From NCBI GenBank assembly GCA_026874595.1, contig CM049306.1, positions 89,200,642 to 89,264,641 of the forward strand: a stretch of DNA of 64,000 nt. The letters are read 5' to 3'. The position numbers and the translations under genes were made by a program. The DNA comes from Sipunculus nudus. Lineage: Eukaryota > Annelida > Sipuncula > Golfingiida > Sipunculidae. The notes under the pieces were generated by a model, which saw only the letters and a list, made by a program, of their open reading frames with translations, was not told where the DNA came from and searched no databases. This document shows positions 35,847 to 48,258 of this stretch, piece after piece. The stretch's first letter is position 1. Each line of letters starts with the position of its first letter.

Positions 35847-37015
35847 CTATAAATAGTCATAATGCAGCTTTACAATTTTCATCTTAATATGATTTTCATT
35901 TAAGCTTTTACAGAATGGTCAGTCTAGATGATCAAGGCAACTGGGATGTTTTATAATTAGGACTGTGTGTATGTGTGTCTGTCTGGTACAGTTCTTGTGT
36001 CACAGAAATTATTCTGCATGAAATTATTACTTCCATCATTAAAAGCAGATTGCATTATCAAAGTACGGCAGTACAACTTAATGATAAAAACATGGTACAA
36101 TCCTAATAAAAAATATGGGACATTACTGATTTCACTATGAGTGCTGAACCTCCATAATGTAAATATAGCTCAAACTTAAATATAACTTGAGACATGTCCC
36201 TGGCAGTGAAATTATGAAGAGCAGTAATTCAGTTTTTAATCCTCCACCTAACTCCTCTTCATAATGACACATAATGGTATACTATGGTTGCCCTTTTATT
36301 CGCCAGGGTTTCAAATTTGCAATATTTGCAAAAACGGGAATTATAGCAATAATAAAATCTTTGTGAAGAAGAGGTCCCTTTATCAAGAGCATGTTGAAAG
36401 GTTAAATTTTGATACAATGAATAATAACAGATCTTTTTTGTTAAAGATATTAATTAAAGGTTATATCAGATGTTTCAAATTATCTGCCCTTATTTAACAA
36501 CAATTTCCATTCAGTTGATGTTTCCTTGGGGCCTTTTGCTGTTGCATATAATAATGGTCATATTCTGTGAAGGTCTTTTGTATAGTGAGAGCGCGAAATT
36601 GTAACCCTGCGAATATGAAGCCAACCACAGTAGGTTATCCTCAATGAGGATATATAAATAACAAGCAAATTTGTGGAATTTATGTCCCTCGCTTCTGCCT
36701 CTTGTTATTTTAGCTTTCTGTGGACTTTATGCTTGCCTTCTCAAAATACGCTTTAGTTTAAATTTTTCCCTTGAGGTGTCTTTACATGTCATAATTTTTT
36801 ATGTGAATTGGGAACAAAAAGGAAATGTTTTTTGTTTTGGAGTTGGTGATAATAAATTTTCAGACAGACACTCCAAAAGCTAAGGGATCATCAAAAAAAA
36901 GTGGAAATTCTATATGCAAAAATGGCAGATACGTAAAAGAACTTATACTATATAAATTATCTTTGAATTAAGGGTAATTTAAAAATCAAGGTGCCGTTGA
37001 GGGTAGAGACTAAAA

Positions 37016-37420
37016 CTAGAATACGCCAAAATCAGAATGGGATGGGTGAAGTCAGGCAATGGATTGAGTGGCAAGGGGAAATAGAGGAAGATGTGTTGCA
37101 TATTAAAATGGTTGTCTGCCATGTAAACATGATTGTAGGTGGCTCCACTTCTTATTTGAAGGAGAAACTCTCCAAAATGTAAAGATCTGCAAAATTTCAG
37201 TTGGATAAATCAAATAACTGCTGAGATATTAGTGACTTTAACCCTACACAGATGAACAGATGGACACCTTGCAAAAATAGTTGTTATTTGGGCAACTAAA
37301 TTTTTATAAGCTGTAGAGCTATGTAAGATCTACAGTCATGCAAAATTTCTTGCGTAAATGTGATGCAGGTGGTGCCATCTGCCACAAAATCGAGAAAGCT
37401 ATCCCAGTTTTAATTCATTA
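37016..37420 (-). mobile_element. Fragment of the GTAGTCG-family Helitron-like element lacking its 3' hairpin
   Basis: CTAG at 37016-37019 is followed (plus strand) by AATACGCCAAAATCAGAATG, whereas the copy at 23235 has the GTAGTCG hairpin between AATACG and CCAAAATCAGA. The downstream modules (ATGAACAGATGGAC, GCAAAAATAG, GTGGTGCCATCTGCC) identify the family. It lies in a TMEM243 intron. Confidence 0.6.
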
Positions 37421-37839
37421 CTGGAATTCATAGTCAATTTCACACTGGTGAAGTTTTTACTCTTCTGAAGTAAGGAATTACTTATCTGATGAACATCCAC
37501 ATTTTCATAGCAATACACCGCTTGGAGGACACTATTAAATGTGCACTTTAATCATTGTAACCCTGGTGGTACAATACAAAATCTAAAATGTAGCATAGCC
37601 TAGAATAAGAATGAATCAAATACAGAAAATAATAACATTCATCTAGTTTATGCACCATCTGGGGGGGGGGGTGCAGGGCAGAGGGGAAGCCTGCTGGTAA
37701 TGGCCAAGCTGAGCCAAGCCAAGCTGCCTGGGGTGGGTTACATAATGCAAGTGAAGGCTGTACTACTAAGTGGGCTGGATGTAAACAACACTTGACATGG
37801 TGTATGAAAACGTGAATAAAAGCTATTCTTTTTAATCAA

Positions 37840-38499
37840 TTTCTTTGAAATTTCAGATTTTAAAACATTAAATCCTTATGTATATATGCTGTGAAAATTA
37901 AATCAATAGTGCTTGCAGGGAAAAAACGTGCCATTGCCAAAGTTGGACAAAATTTAAGGTATTGATTTTTTATTTATGCTAATAACTTGAAAAATTTGCA
38001 AAATTCAGATCTAATTTTGGGTAAACAATTGAATCTTTATTAAATAAAGTTATATTCCTGAAAAAAGGTCTCTAGGTTCAGCAATTCTCATGTTAGGTGA
38101 GTAATATATTTCCTGATTTGATTTTTTAAAAATTGCATTATTTTTTGGCCAATAACTTCAAAATAATACCCAATACTGAACTAATTTTTGGTATGTTCAT
38201 AGAAAATGTATGAAAGAATGTGAATACTAAATATGATCAAAAACAGATCAGTGGTTTTGATATTAGGCAGCCTTGAAGTGTAACAATGGCTTTTTTATGG
38301 AAAACAGAGGTTTTTCCTTAATATCTCGAAGGAATGAAGTCCTAATGACCCAATTTTCGGTATGGTAGGAGATTTTGGGGACATCTAACATTATGTCAAT
38401 AGCCTGGGGAGCATAGAGATGTGCACTGAATGACCTACAGTCATCAAAGTGGACTGCTTGACAATGTAAAGGAATACAACAAGAGCCTCCAAAATTCAA
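37840..38499 (-). mobile_element. AGCTCAG-family element, 3' part, split by a Helitron-like insertion
   Basis: The reverse complement matches the unit sequence of the 12567 and 52806 elements (GGCACGTTTTTTCCC, GATTTAATTTTCACAG) and the unique block at 53470-53580 (CCTTACATTGTCAAGCAGTC). The rest of the same element resumes at 42577. The distal terminus was not located. Confidence 0.6.
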
Positions 38500-41400
38500 C
38501 TAGACATTTCTTGGCACCGCAGGTGCCAGAGTATCCCCAGACATAGTAGGCCTCCCCCCTACAAGAACAGACTCCCATTTTGAGCAGCATATACTGACAC
38601 TTAGCATTTTTATTTTTTCTTCCATCTAACAATCCACAATCTTGTTGAAGATGTTGGTCCTGTGACCTTGATCTTTTTAAAGATGTGTCCTGTGTCCTTG
38701 ACCTTAGACCTCATGACCCCAAAATCAATTTTGGTCTTACTTTTCCAATGGGACATATGCAAGTCAAGTTTGAAATCCATACATCAATAAAAGCAGGAAT
38801 TATCATCCAGAAACTAATTTTTGGACATATGGCTCCTGTGACCTTCACCTTTGACCTTGTGACCTCAAAATTGATAAGAGTCTTCCACTCTTGGCAGGTG
38901 ATCTATATGTGCAAGATGAAAGATCTGAGATTAATTGTTTGGCTGAAAATGCTTCCACAATCTTTTAAAAGAGGTTTCCTGTGACCTTGACTTTTGACCT
39001 CATGACCCCAAAATCAATTTGGGTCTTGCTTTTCTAATGGGTCAATAACAAAGCCATGTTTGAAATCCATACATCAATAAAAGAAGGAATTATCATCCAG
39101 AAACTAATTTTTGGACAGATGGCTCCTGTGACCTTCACCTTTGACCTTGTGACCTCGAAATTGATAGTGTTCTTCCTCTCTTGGCAGGAGAACTATATGT
39201 GCAAGATGAAAGATCTGAGATGAAATGTTTGGCTGAAAATGCATCCACATCTTTTTAAAGATGTGTCCTGTGACCTTGACCTTTGACCTCATGACCCCAA
39301 AATCAATTTGGGTCTTACTTTTCCAATGGGACATATGCAAGTCAAGTTTGATCTCCAAACATCAATAAAAGCAGGAATTATCATCCAGAAACTTATTTTT
39401 GGACATATGGCTCCTGTGACCTTCACCTTTGACCTTGTGACCTCAAAATTGATAGGGGTCTTCCACTCCTGGCAGGTGAACTATATGTGCAAGATGAAAG
39501 ATCTGAGATGAATTGTTTGGCTGAAAATGCATCCACAATCTTTTAAAAGAGGTTTCCTGTGACCTTGACCTTTGACCTCATGACCCCAAAATCAATTCGG
39601 GTCTTGCTTTTCTAAGGGGTAAATAACAAAGCCAAGTTTGAAATCCATACATCAATAAAAGAAGGAATTATCATCCAGAAACTAATTTTTGGACAGATGG
39701 CTCCTGTGACCTTCACCTTTGACCTTGTGACCTAAAAATTGACAGGGTTCTTCCTCTCTTGGCAGGTGAACTATATGTGCAAGATGAAAGATCTGAGATG
39801 AAATGTTTGGCTGAAAATGCATCCACATCTTTTTTAAGATATGTCCTGTGACCTTGACCTTTGACCTCATGACCCCAAAATCAATTTTGGTCTTGCTTTT
39901 CCAATGGGACATATGCAAGTCAAGTTTGAAATCCATACATCAATAAAAGCAGGAATTATCATCCAGAAACTAATTTTTGGACATATGGCTCCTGTGACCT
40001 TCACCTTTGACCTTGTGACCTCAAAACTGATAGGGGTCTTCCACTCTTGGCAGGTGAACTATATGTGCAAGATGAAAGATCTGAGATTATTTGTTTGGCT
40101 GAAAATGCATCCACAATCTTTTAAAAGAGGTTTCCTGTGACCTTGACCTATGACCTCATGACTCCAAAATCAATTTGGGTCTTGCTTTTCTAATGCGTCA
40201 ATAACAAAGCCATGTTTGAAATCCATACATCAATAAAAGAAGGAATTATCATCCAGAAACTAATTTTTGGACATATGGCTCCTGTGAACTTCACCTTTGA
40301 CCTTGTGACCTCGAAATTGATAGTGTTCTTCCTCTCTTGGCAGGAGAACTATATGTGCAAGATGAAAGATCTGAGATGAAATGTTTGGCTGAAAATGCAT
40401 CCACATCTTTTTAAAGATGTGTCCTGTGACCTTGACCTTTGACCTTGTGACCCCAAAATCAATTTGGGTCTTACTTTTCCAATGGGACATATGCAAGTCA
40501 AGTTTGAAATCCAAACATCAATAAAAGCAGGAATTATCATCCAGAAACTAATTTTTGGACATATGGCTCCTGTGACCTTCACCTTTGACCTTGTGACCTC
40601 AAAATTGATAGGGATCTTCCACTCTTGGCAGGTGAACTATATGTGCAAGATGAAAGATCTGAGATTAATTGTTTGGCTGAAAATGCATCCACAATCTTTT
40701 AAAAGAGGTTTCTTGTGACCTTGACCTTTGACCTCATGACCCCAAAATCAATTCGGGTCTTGCTTTTCTAATGGGTCAATAACAAAGCCAAGTTTAAAAT
40801 CCATACATCAATAAAAGAAGGAATTATCATCCAGAAACTAATTTTTGGACAGATGGCTCCTGTGACCTTCACCTTTGACCTTGTGACCTCAAAATTGACA
40901 GGGTTCTTCCTCTCTTGGCAGGTGAACTATATGTGCAAGATGAAAGAACTGAGATGAAATGTTTGGCTGAAAATGCATCCACATCTTTTTAAGATGTGTC
41001 CTGTGACCTTGACCTTTGACCTCATGACCCCAAAATCAATTTGGGTCTTGCTTTTCCAATGGGACATATATAAGTCAAGTTTGAAATCCATACATCAATA
41101 AAAGCAGGAATTATCATTCTGAAACTTATTTTTGGACAGATGGCTCCTGTGACCTTCACCTTTGACCTTGTGACCTCAAAATTGATAGGGGTCTTCCACT
41201 CTTGGCAGGTGTACTATATGTGCAAGATGAAAGATCTGAGATGAATTGTTTGGCTGAAAATGCATCCACAATCTCTTTAAAGAGGTTTCCTGTGACCTTG
41301 ACCTTTGACCTCATGACCCCAAAATCAATTTGGGTCTTACTTTTCCAATGGGGCAAATGCAAGTCAAGTTTGAAATCCATACATCAATAAAAGAAGGAAT

Positions 41401-42489
41401 TATCATCCAGAAACTAATTTTTGGACAGATGGCTCCTGTGACCTTCACCTTTGACCTTGTGACCTCAAAATTGATAGGGGTCTTCCTCGATTGGCAGATG
41501 ACTTATATGTGCAAGATGAAAGGTCTGAGATGAAATGTTTGGCTGAAATTGCATCCACAATCTTTTTAAAGATGTGTCCTTTGACCTTGACCTTTGACCT
41601 AATGACCCCAAAATCAATTTGGGTCTTGCTTTTTCAATGGGACATATATAAGTCAAGTTTGAAATCATTACATCAATAAAAGCAGGAATTATCATCCAGA
41701 AACTAATTTTTGGACAGATAGCTCCTGTGGCCTTGACCTTTGACTTTGTGACCCGAAAATTTATATGGATCATCCATTATTGGCAAGTGAGCTATATATT
41801 CAAGATGGAAGACCTGGGATGAAAGTTTGGCTTTAAATGCATCCACAGAGTCTTTTAAAATGCCAGTCCAGTGACCTTGACCTTTGACCTCATGACCCTA
41901 GAACCTATAGGGTTCTTACTTTAGTGGTGGGCCATACATAAGTCATGTTTGAAATCCATATTGCTATCAACACTGGAGATACCATAATAGGTGTGTGATT
42001 TTCACCATATATGGCAATATTCAAGGTCAAGGCCACTTTCATAGGAAAGGTCATGACCCCAATTTAAATAAGCATCATCCCATAACCCATACCTATGTAT
42101 ATGCATAATATAAAAGAAATCTGTCCATTAGTTTTTGACTTATAATGCTCACAGTACTGTAAGGTGGCAATTTTTGGGGTATTAAACAGCACGAAAACAA
42201 GTAAAGAATAATAGGTGGCGCCACCAGTTTCTGGAACATGACAACCCTATCCATGATCTTCAATCAAGTTGATTTTGGGATAAATCCATGCAAGATTTCT
42301 TGAGATATTAAAGAATTTGTGTGATTTTCCCCGAAATTGGACCTATTCAAGGTCAAGGACACTCTCCTAGTAAAGGTCATGACCTCATTTTAAATAGGCG
42401 TCGTCCTCTTACCCATATCTATACATATACCAAGTTTGGTAAATTTCCGTGAAATATTTTTTGGGTTATCGCGCCAACAAGATTCATAT

Positions 42490-42529
<40 letters not shown>

Positions 42530-42576
42530 GACCGGTATGAAAACATAGTATCCCCCGACATTGTCTGGGGATACAA
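38500..42576 (-). mobile_element. Helitron-like element, copy 2, with 289-bp core array
   Basis: It has the same ends as 26966-29808: CTAG plus the TGGCACC/GGTGCCA hairpin at the left and the GTATCCCC/GGGGATAC hairpin at the right, with (CGG)13 at 42491-42529. It is inserted between ...TTCAA and TAACTAG, which are adjacent in the uninterrupted paralogous sequence near 53480 (reverse complement). That is an A|T target with no duplication. The right 600 bp match copy 1; the rest of the core is a different tandem array. No ORF encodes Rep/helicase. Confidence 0.85.
38711..41890. repeat. 289-bp tandem array, about 11-12 units
   Basis: CTCATGACCCCAAAATCAAT recurs at 38711, 39000, 39289, 39578, 39867, 40156, 40445, 40734, 41022, 41311, 41600 and 41890: 289 bp apart, with one step of 288 and one of 290. 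Units alternate between two types (CCACAATCTTTTAAAAGAGG versus CCACATCTTTTTAAAGATG), making a 578-bp dimer. Each unit is itself two related halves of about 145 bp. The ~84-aa ORFs on both strands arise from the repeat; 289 is not a multiple of three. Confidence 0.93.
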
Positions 42577-43296
42577 TAACTAGCCTAATTTTGCAGCTTT
42601 TACGTTCAAATTTCAGATTTTAACAGATTAAATCCTTATATGTACATGCTGTGAAAATTAAATCCAAAGTACTTACAGGAAAAAACGTGCCATGGCCAAA
42701 GTTGGGCAAAATTTAAGGTACCAATTTTATATTTTTGCCGATATTTAAAAAAATTTAACAGATTTTGATCTAATTTTTGGTATACATTTAAATTTTGATT
42801 AATTAAAGTTGTTTTACTTAAAAAAGTCCCAACCTCAACACTTTTGGTCTTAAAAAACCAAATATCTTTCCTGATTTTTTTACAAAGTCCATTATGTTTC
42901 GGCATATAACTTTTTTTAAATTAAATAATACTGACTTAATTTCTGGCATGTACATAGGAACTATATAGAGGAATATTCATGGTAAATATGAAGAAAACCA
43001 GATGAGTGGTTTTGATATTAGGCAGTCCTGAAGTGTAAAAATAGATTTCTAATAAAAAATTGAGTTTTTTCCTTAATATCTCGAAGGAACCAAGTCCTAT
43101 TGACCCAATTTTCGGCATGGTAGGAGACTTTGGGGACATCTAACTGTATGCCATATTTCAGATTGGTAGATCCAATGGTGTTGAAATTTGCCAGTCTTAC
43201 GGACGGACATCCGGACGGACGGACGGACAGACAGACGGACAGACGATGGACAATGGACCACGACTATAGCTCAGATGACTTATAGTCAGCTGAGCT
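42577..43296 (-). mobile_element. AGCTCAG-family element, 5' part
   Basis: It continues the element interrupted at 38499 and ends in the family's 5' hairpin (reverse AGTCAGCTGAGCT at 43285-43296). The ACGG tract lies at 43200-43250. Confidence 0.65.
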
Positions 43297-43298
43297 AA

Positions 43299-43754
43299 AA
43301 AGTCTGTACATGTGGACTTGTCATGAAAATGAATATTTTTCATGAAACTTTCTATGTTAGGGCACCTTCAAACGGTCAAAAATAGGTCAACTGGGACAAA
43401 ATGTAAAACCTGATCTGTAACTGTTCATTAACAGCCAACACACCAAAAATCAGGCCCTTATCTGCAGGCATTGCAAAAAAAAGTCTGTAAATGTGTTTTT
43501 GTCATGAAAATTTCAATTTCCATGAAATTTTCTATGTTTAGGAGCCGTAAAACAGTCAAAAATAGGTCAACCGGGACGAATCGCGAACTCGTTCTGTAAC
43601 TGGTCATTATCTGCCCACACACCAAAAATCAGGCCAATATCTGCAGGCATTGCGAAAAAATTCTGTACAACTGTTTGATTTCAGAATGAGGGAAGGACGG
43701 AATGACGGACATTGGTAAAACTATATGCCCCAGCAACTTTGTGGCGGGGGCATA
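43299..43754. mobile_element. Another hairpin-ended repeat: two ~183-bp units
   Basis: AAAGTCTGTAMATGTG-type starts occur near 43299 and 43482, with CCAACACACCAAAAATCAGG-like blocks in both units. A degenerate ACGG tract follows at 43694-43711. The right end is the hairpin TATGCCCC...GGGGGCATA at 43724-43754, closely analogous to the GTATCCCC...GGGGATAC end of the Helitron-like elements. It abuts the TMEM243 exon 2 donor. Confidence 0.55.
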
Positions 43755-43781
43755 AAAAGCGGGATAAAAAGCAGTACATAC

Positions 43782-43832
43782 TATAACAACAAGTCCCGTC
43801 AAGGCTCCAACAATCAAATTCACAACCCGGTC
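43782..43832 (-). CDS. TMEM243: TMEM243 homologue, exon 2
   Basis: The acceptor is CATTTCAG and the donor ATA|GTATGT. It has 17 codons, phase 0 at both ends: DRVVNLIVGALTGLVVI. This matches the KDRIINLVVG-type start of the first membrane segment in the family. The intron on its 3' side is 7.9 kb and holds a Helitron-like insertion; a hairpin-ended repeat stops 21 bp beyond the donor. Confidence 0.9.
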
Positions 43833-44965
43833 CTGAAATGATAAAACAATTGAATCATTTAAGTAAATACAAACAATATTTTTTTGGTTGAAGACAAATA
43901 ATCAGGAGCAATATTATGCCTATTTCTTCAAACTATCACTTCAGTTTCACTTTATGCAAAAGTTTCCCACCATATGGTCTCAGTACCTCCAGTTTTACCT
44001 TGTTTTGGTTCTGTGTGTGAGTAAACATGGTCCATGTATGACTGTTTGCCATACAATGGCTGTGTTACTGGAAGTCCAATTTTGCGCAAGCACGACAGAT
44101 CCCAAACAAGGGAAGTCCAAACATGTGCACGGTTGTGAATATGCATTGTTGTGAAACATTTGTTGTAAGTCTGAAAAGAAAACTGAAAATGCCTTTGGCG
44201 TTCACCCTTTGATTATGTTGGTCCCAGTGACTGCGCCTGGTCCACTTTGTTTAGCACAGGAGTGTAAGGAGTAAGCCAACAGTTTCAGTCCAATATATTG
44301 GCCAGAACCATTTTATTTCAAAGAGAAGATGCTACTTTTCATGTTAATTCAACATGCTTTGTATGCAATTAGGTATGTTTAACTTAACTCCTTGTTCCAA
44401 AGGGACAATTTTAAAATATTTGCAAACAAGTTTGAAAACAAAATAATTCAACAGCACCATGACCTTCACAAAATTCAAACCAGCAAAAGCTGAGCAGCTG
44501 TGGACCTTTAACGCTGTGGCCTCTTGTAACAAGAAACATACAGGGGGTTTGAATATGACAACGGTAGACTTGCCCAGTGTGGTAGAACCAGTGTTGACTG
44601 ACCCAGGCCAACTGTTATACTGTCTTTGTCAATTTGAGTGCTTTTTAGATGTTCAAAGTGCTTATTATACACTGCATTGCTCTGTGATTCTTCCCCATGA
44701 AAAAGTGATACTGTGAGGTTGTCACATTAAAACTATGAAGCATTAAAACATTGAATCTATGAAATAGAAAAATATAATTATTTATCTAATAAACCAAGTG
44801 GATATCTGACTGTAACTGGTCTTTGGTATACACATTTTCTGGATGAGTTAGATAGGATTACAATTTTATAAGAAATCATCTGGATTTCACATGAAGTATA
44901 GCAGCTTATCTTGTTCTTGTTGTTTTATTGTGGCACTAATAGAAGAAACATGTAGTACAGCTTAC

Positions 44966-45022
44966 CCTTGGTGTTGTCTCCCCAAACAAAGGTCTGTCAG
45001 CATGGTCTTCGTATCCCGACAT
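44966..45022 (-). CDS. TMEM243: TMEM243 homologue, exon 1 with start codon
   Basis: It has 19 codons: MSGYEDHADRPLFGETTPR, then the donor GTAAGC. DNRPLFGET-like sequence precedes the first membrane segment in vertebrate TMEM243, which supports the assignment and the start. The 5' UTR and promoter lie in the divergent region toward RMND5A; no clear core promoter element was seen. Confidence 0.9.
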
Positions 45023-47604
45023 GGTCCCAGATTTAACACAGCAACAGATAACACATCAGGCGATCTATCCAGCAATATGATAGGTTGATAAATGTTCTCA
45101 TCACCCACTGGTCAGCTGTAGCTCGTTTGGCCCCATGGAAATGGACAATGTTTTTACTCACATAAAGATATGTCCTCAATCACAGATTCATGCAGGACCT
45201 CAGTTGTAAGAGGTCAAGAAACTGAATGATGAGATGTCATCATTATCATCATCAATCACCATGTATGCTTAGTGCCCATCATCAGCATGTGAATGATGCT
45301 TAGTAGATCAGGCAGTCTTTTCTCGCTTATCTGATCAGCTGCCAAAGCTTCAGGCTTCACTTGTTAGTTTCTAAATCCCTCTGTAACAAAGTCATATAAG
45401 GAAAACTCAACAAATTTTTAACATTTACTTGGGTTGTACATAGTGTGACTGACTGTGTGAAGGACAAGAAGGTTAACTGGAATTAAAAGGGTGAGTATAA
45501 ACATTCATCCACGGATATATATTTGGATGAATATGACAATAGAGATCATTTGTAAGTATGTCACTGAGAAAAGTCCAGATGGTGGTCAAGATACAGGGCT
45601 TAGGGGCGGAGATAATGAAGAAATTTATACCATCTTCCAAACAGCTCTGTATATATGTAAATATATTCATATCAATATTTATTTATCAAGTCAGGTATGT
45701 ATGCATTAAAAATTTAATACAGCTAATAGCATGCTGAAGGTTTCCAAATCCAGCTGTCAGGAATGATCTTTTTCAAACAGTTAATCATGGTATGTTTAAT
45801 GCACAAACATAAAGTATACCTGTCTGGTCACACTAAGGGGGGGAGGGGGCACATTTCAATTTGGGACCAAACAAAGTCCAAGCATCTGTATCAATGATAA
45901 TATTTGGGTGTTGTTGGGTGTCCTCACACTACACAAGGAATATACATGTCTGAGGGGTTTGCACCGATCCGTGCAAGCTTGCATATAGTATAGAACTCTC
46001 CCCGCCAGAGGCCGCAGCGCTTGATCATTGTTTACTATATGTCAGCGCTGCAGACTGCAGCAAATCAAGATCATTCCCATACTGGTACAGCTTCTGATCT
46101 TTCATGTCATGATTTTTAATTTATGTACTGTACTAACTTGTGTTATAATAATTATTATGAAAGTTCATCTTCATCAGATAATACTGCAGAAGGAAATAAA
46201 AGAAAATACATGAGAACAAATCCAGTCAAGGTCTATTTTAACATCTTTATGCATCAGTAAGATTTCTGATATGCAGTTATTGACTATTGCAAATTCCAAT
46301 TGCAAATTCATTCCTTCTTAGACACAGTATTTGTACATAGGATAGCTCCTTCTGGGCATATGAGGACGTATATGAATAATTAGAAAACATATAATGAAAA
46401 AAGGGGCAGATAAAAATAAGTGACAAAATTATGACATAAACAGATGGATTATGTTCATAAACATGTGTCATCTATTCTATAATCAAACCCCACTTCCTGC
46501 ACTGTCTCACCAGTATAGCACTTCACAGTGACAGTACCGATCTATCACCACTGAAGAACTTAACCCAGCACTGGCAACAGGCAGCAACCTGGGGTATTTG
46601 CAGATTAACTTGCAAGGCACAGTTATGGAGCCACCTGTGGCTGTATTGCAATTATCACAGATTGGGAAACTGCAACATTGTAACGGTTTACAGTGATTTC
46701 AAACTCATAATTTTGAGACTCACCCACTCAACCGACCATCACAAACATATGACAAACACATCAACCCAATGATGTCATCTGTAAGGGCTTCCCCGTAAGT
46801 TCTTTTCAATTTATTGTTGTTTTTTTTTTCATGACCGAGTGAGAAAATTAGGGCTGTTCCAAAATTAACAACCAAATGGGACATTTTGAAGAAATATTGG
46901 TATATATACATTTTAAAAAAATTAACTAAGCACATTATGTATTTTATATTCCTTATTTGTTCAAAAAAATTTTTGTGTGATTTTAATTGCAAAATGTTAA
47001 TAAATTTATCTTAATAATTAAAATCTGGAAGTGTACTTTTACTACTACATATTTAGGGAATCCCTCATAGTAGACTTGGCTCTGTCCCTTTTGAAAATAA
47101 TACCCACAAAATGTTAAAAAGCATTCATCATATCAGAAATATGTTAACATTTTCAATTAATGTATAACGTTAGAGCAGATATTTGGGATAAAAATGATCT
47201 CAAAACTGCATCCCCCGTCTTTTCCTACTCATATTATGAGTAGAAAATCAATCTACATTTCTAGGAATGGATAAGATTCAGAGGTAAAAAATTCAAATAC
47301 GGAAGGCTATTATTATATCTTTTAAATTATTATTATATACAGTAGCAGTAGCAGTTATATTATTTCTGTTGTCGTCGCTATTATTAGCAATTATGTAGTA
47401 GTATAATTTACAGTACCAGTAGTACGGTATCTTAAGTTTTAATCAGGAATGATCACTCTAATAAATTGCCATTCATTGATTTATTATACCTCTGATTTAA
47501 TTCTCATTAATATAAAAACTCTTCTTCTTCTTCTTTTTTGCTTCTTTTTATTTTTATTATAATTAAAATTGTTGTTAATTGTTGTTGTTGTTATCGTTAT
47601 TATT

Positions 47605-47608
<4 letters not shown>

Positions 47609-47661
<53 letters not shown>
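47609..47661. repeat. (TTA)n microsatellite
   Basis: About 17-18 uninterrupted TTA units. A poly-isoleucine ORF on the minus strand is an artefact of this repeat. Confidence 0.9.
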
Positions 47662-48117
47662 TCAGTGAAAGAGTTATTCATGCATCTGCATCTACTTGCG
47701 TGTAAATAATAAATATCGTATATATAAATATTAGCCTTTCTAGGGCTTTAGTATGTATGTTCGATACTAAAATGCGTGAAATAAAATGTTGATTCATGTA
47801 CCGATACATGTAACCCAGTCCTCTCGCTTTGTAACTTAAACATTCGCACATGTATTCAGTTACTCCATACAATCTATGACCGTCATCAGGGGCGTCAATT
47901 TGGGGGGGGGGGGGGGTCAATGTAATCATCCCCCCCCCCCCATTTTTCAGAGAATAATATTATATAATATTACAAATGAAATATATTAATAAATAGAATT
48001 AAAGACTTTGGATATGTTAACTAAAAATGTAAATGTTATATCTAAACCTTGCTAAGAATTACAAAGTAACATATTTTCTAAAATATTAGTTATAATTATT
48101 TGAAATATGATTAAGTA

Positions 48118-48118
<1 letters not shown>

Positions 48119-48161
<43 letters not shown>

Positions 48162-48205
48162 TATATATAGAGAGAGAGAGTTGAATATGTCACTCAGAGA
48201 CGCTG

Positions 48206-48255
<50 letters not shown>
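48119..48255. repeat. Two (TA)n tracts
   Basis: Alternating TA at about 48119-48157 and 48209-48255, with a GAGAGAGA stretch between. The Tyr/Ile-rich ORF across it is an artefact. Confidence 0.9.

Positions 48256-48258
<3 letters not shown>

Noticed and set aside
39104-41773. Repeated ~84-aa ORFs on both strands
   Set aside because: They come from the 289-bp array, are open on both strands, and shift frame every unit because 289 is not a multiple of three.
26966-42576. CRISPR-like interpretation of regularly spaced repeats
   Set aside because: The units are long, contiguous satellite-type repeats in a eukaryotic genome, with no unique spacers of constant length.
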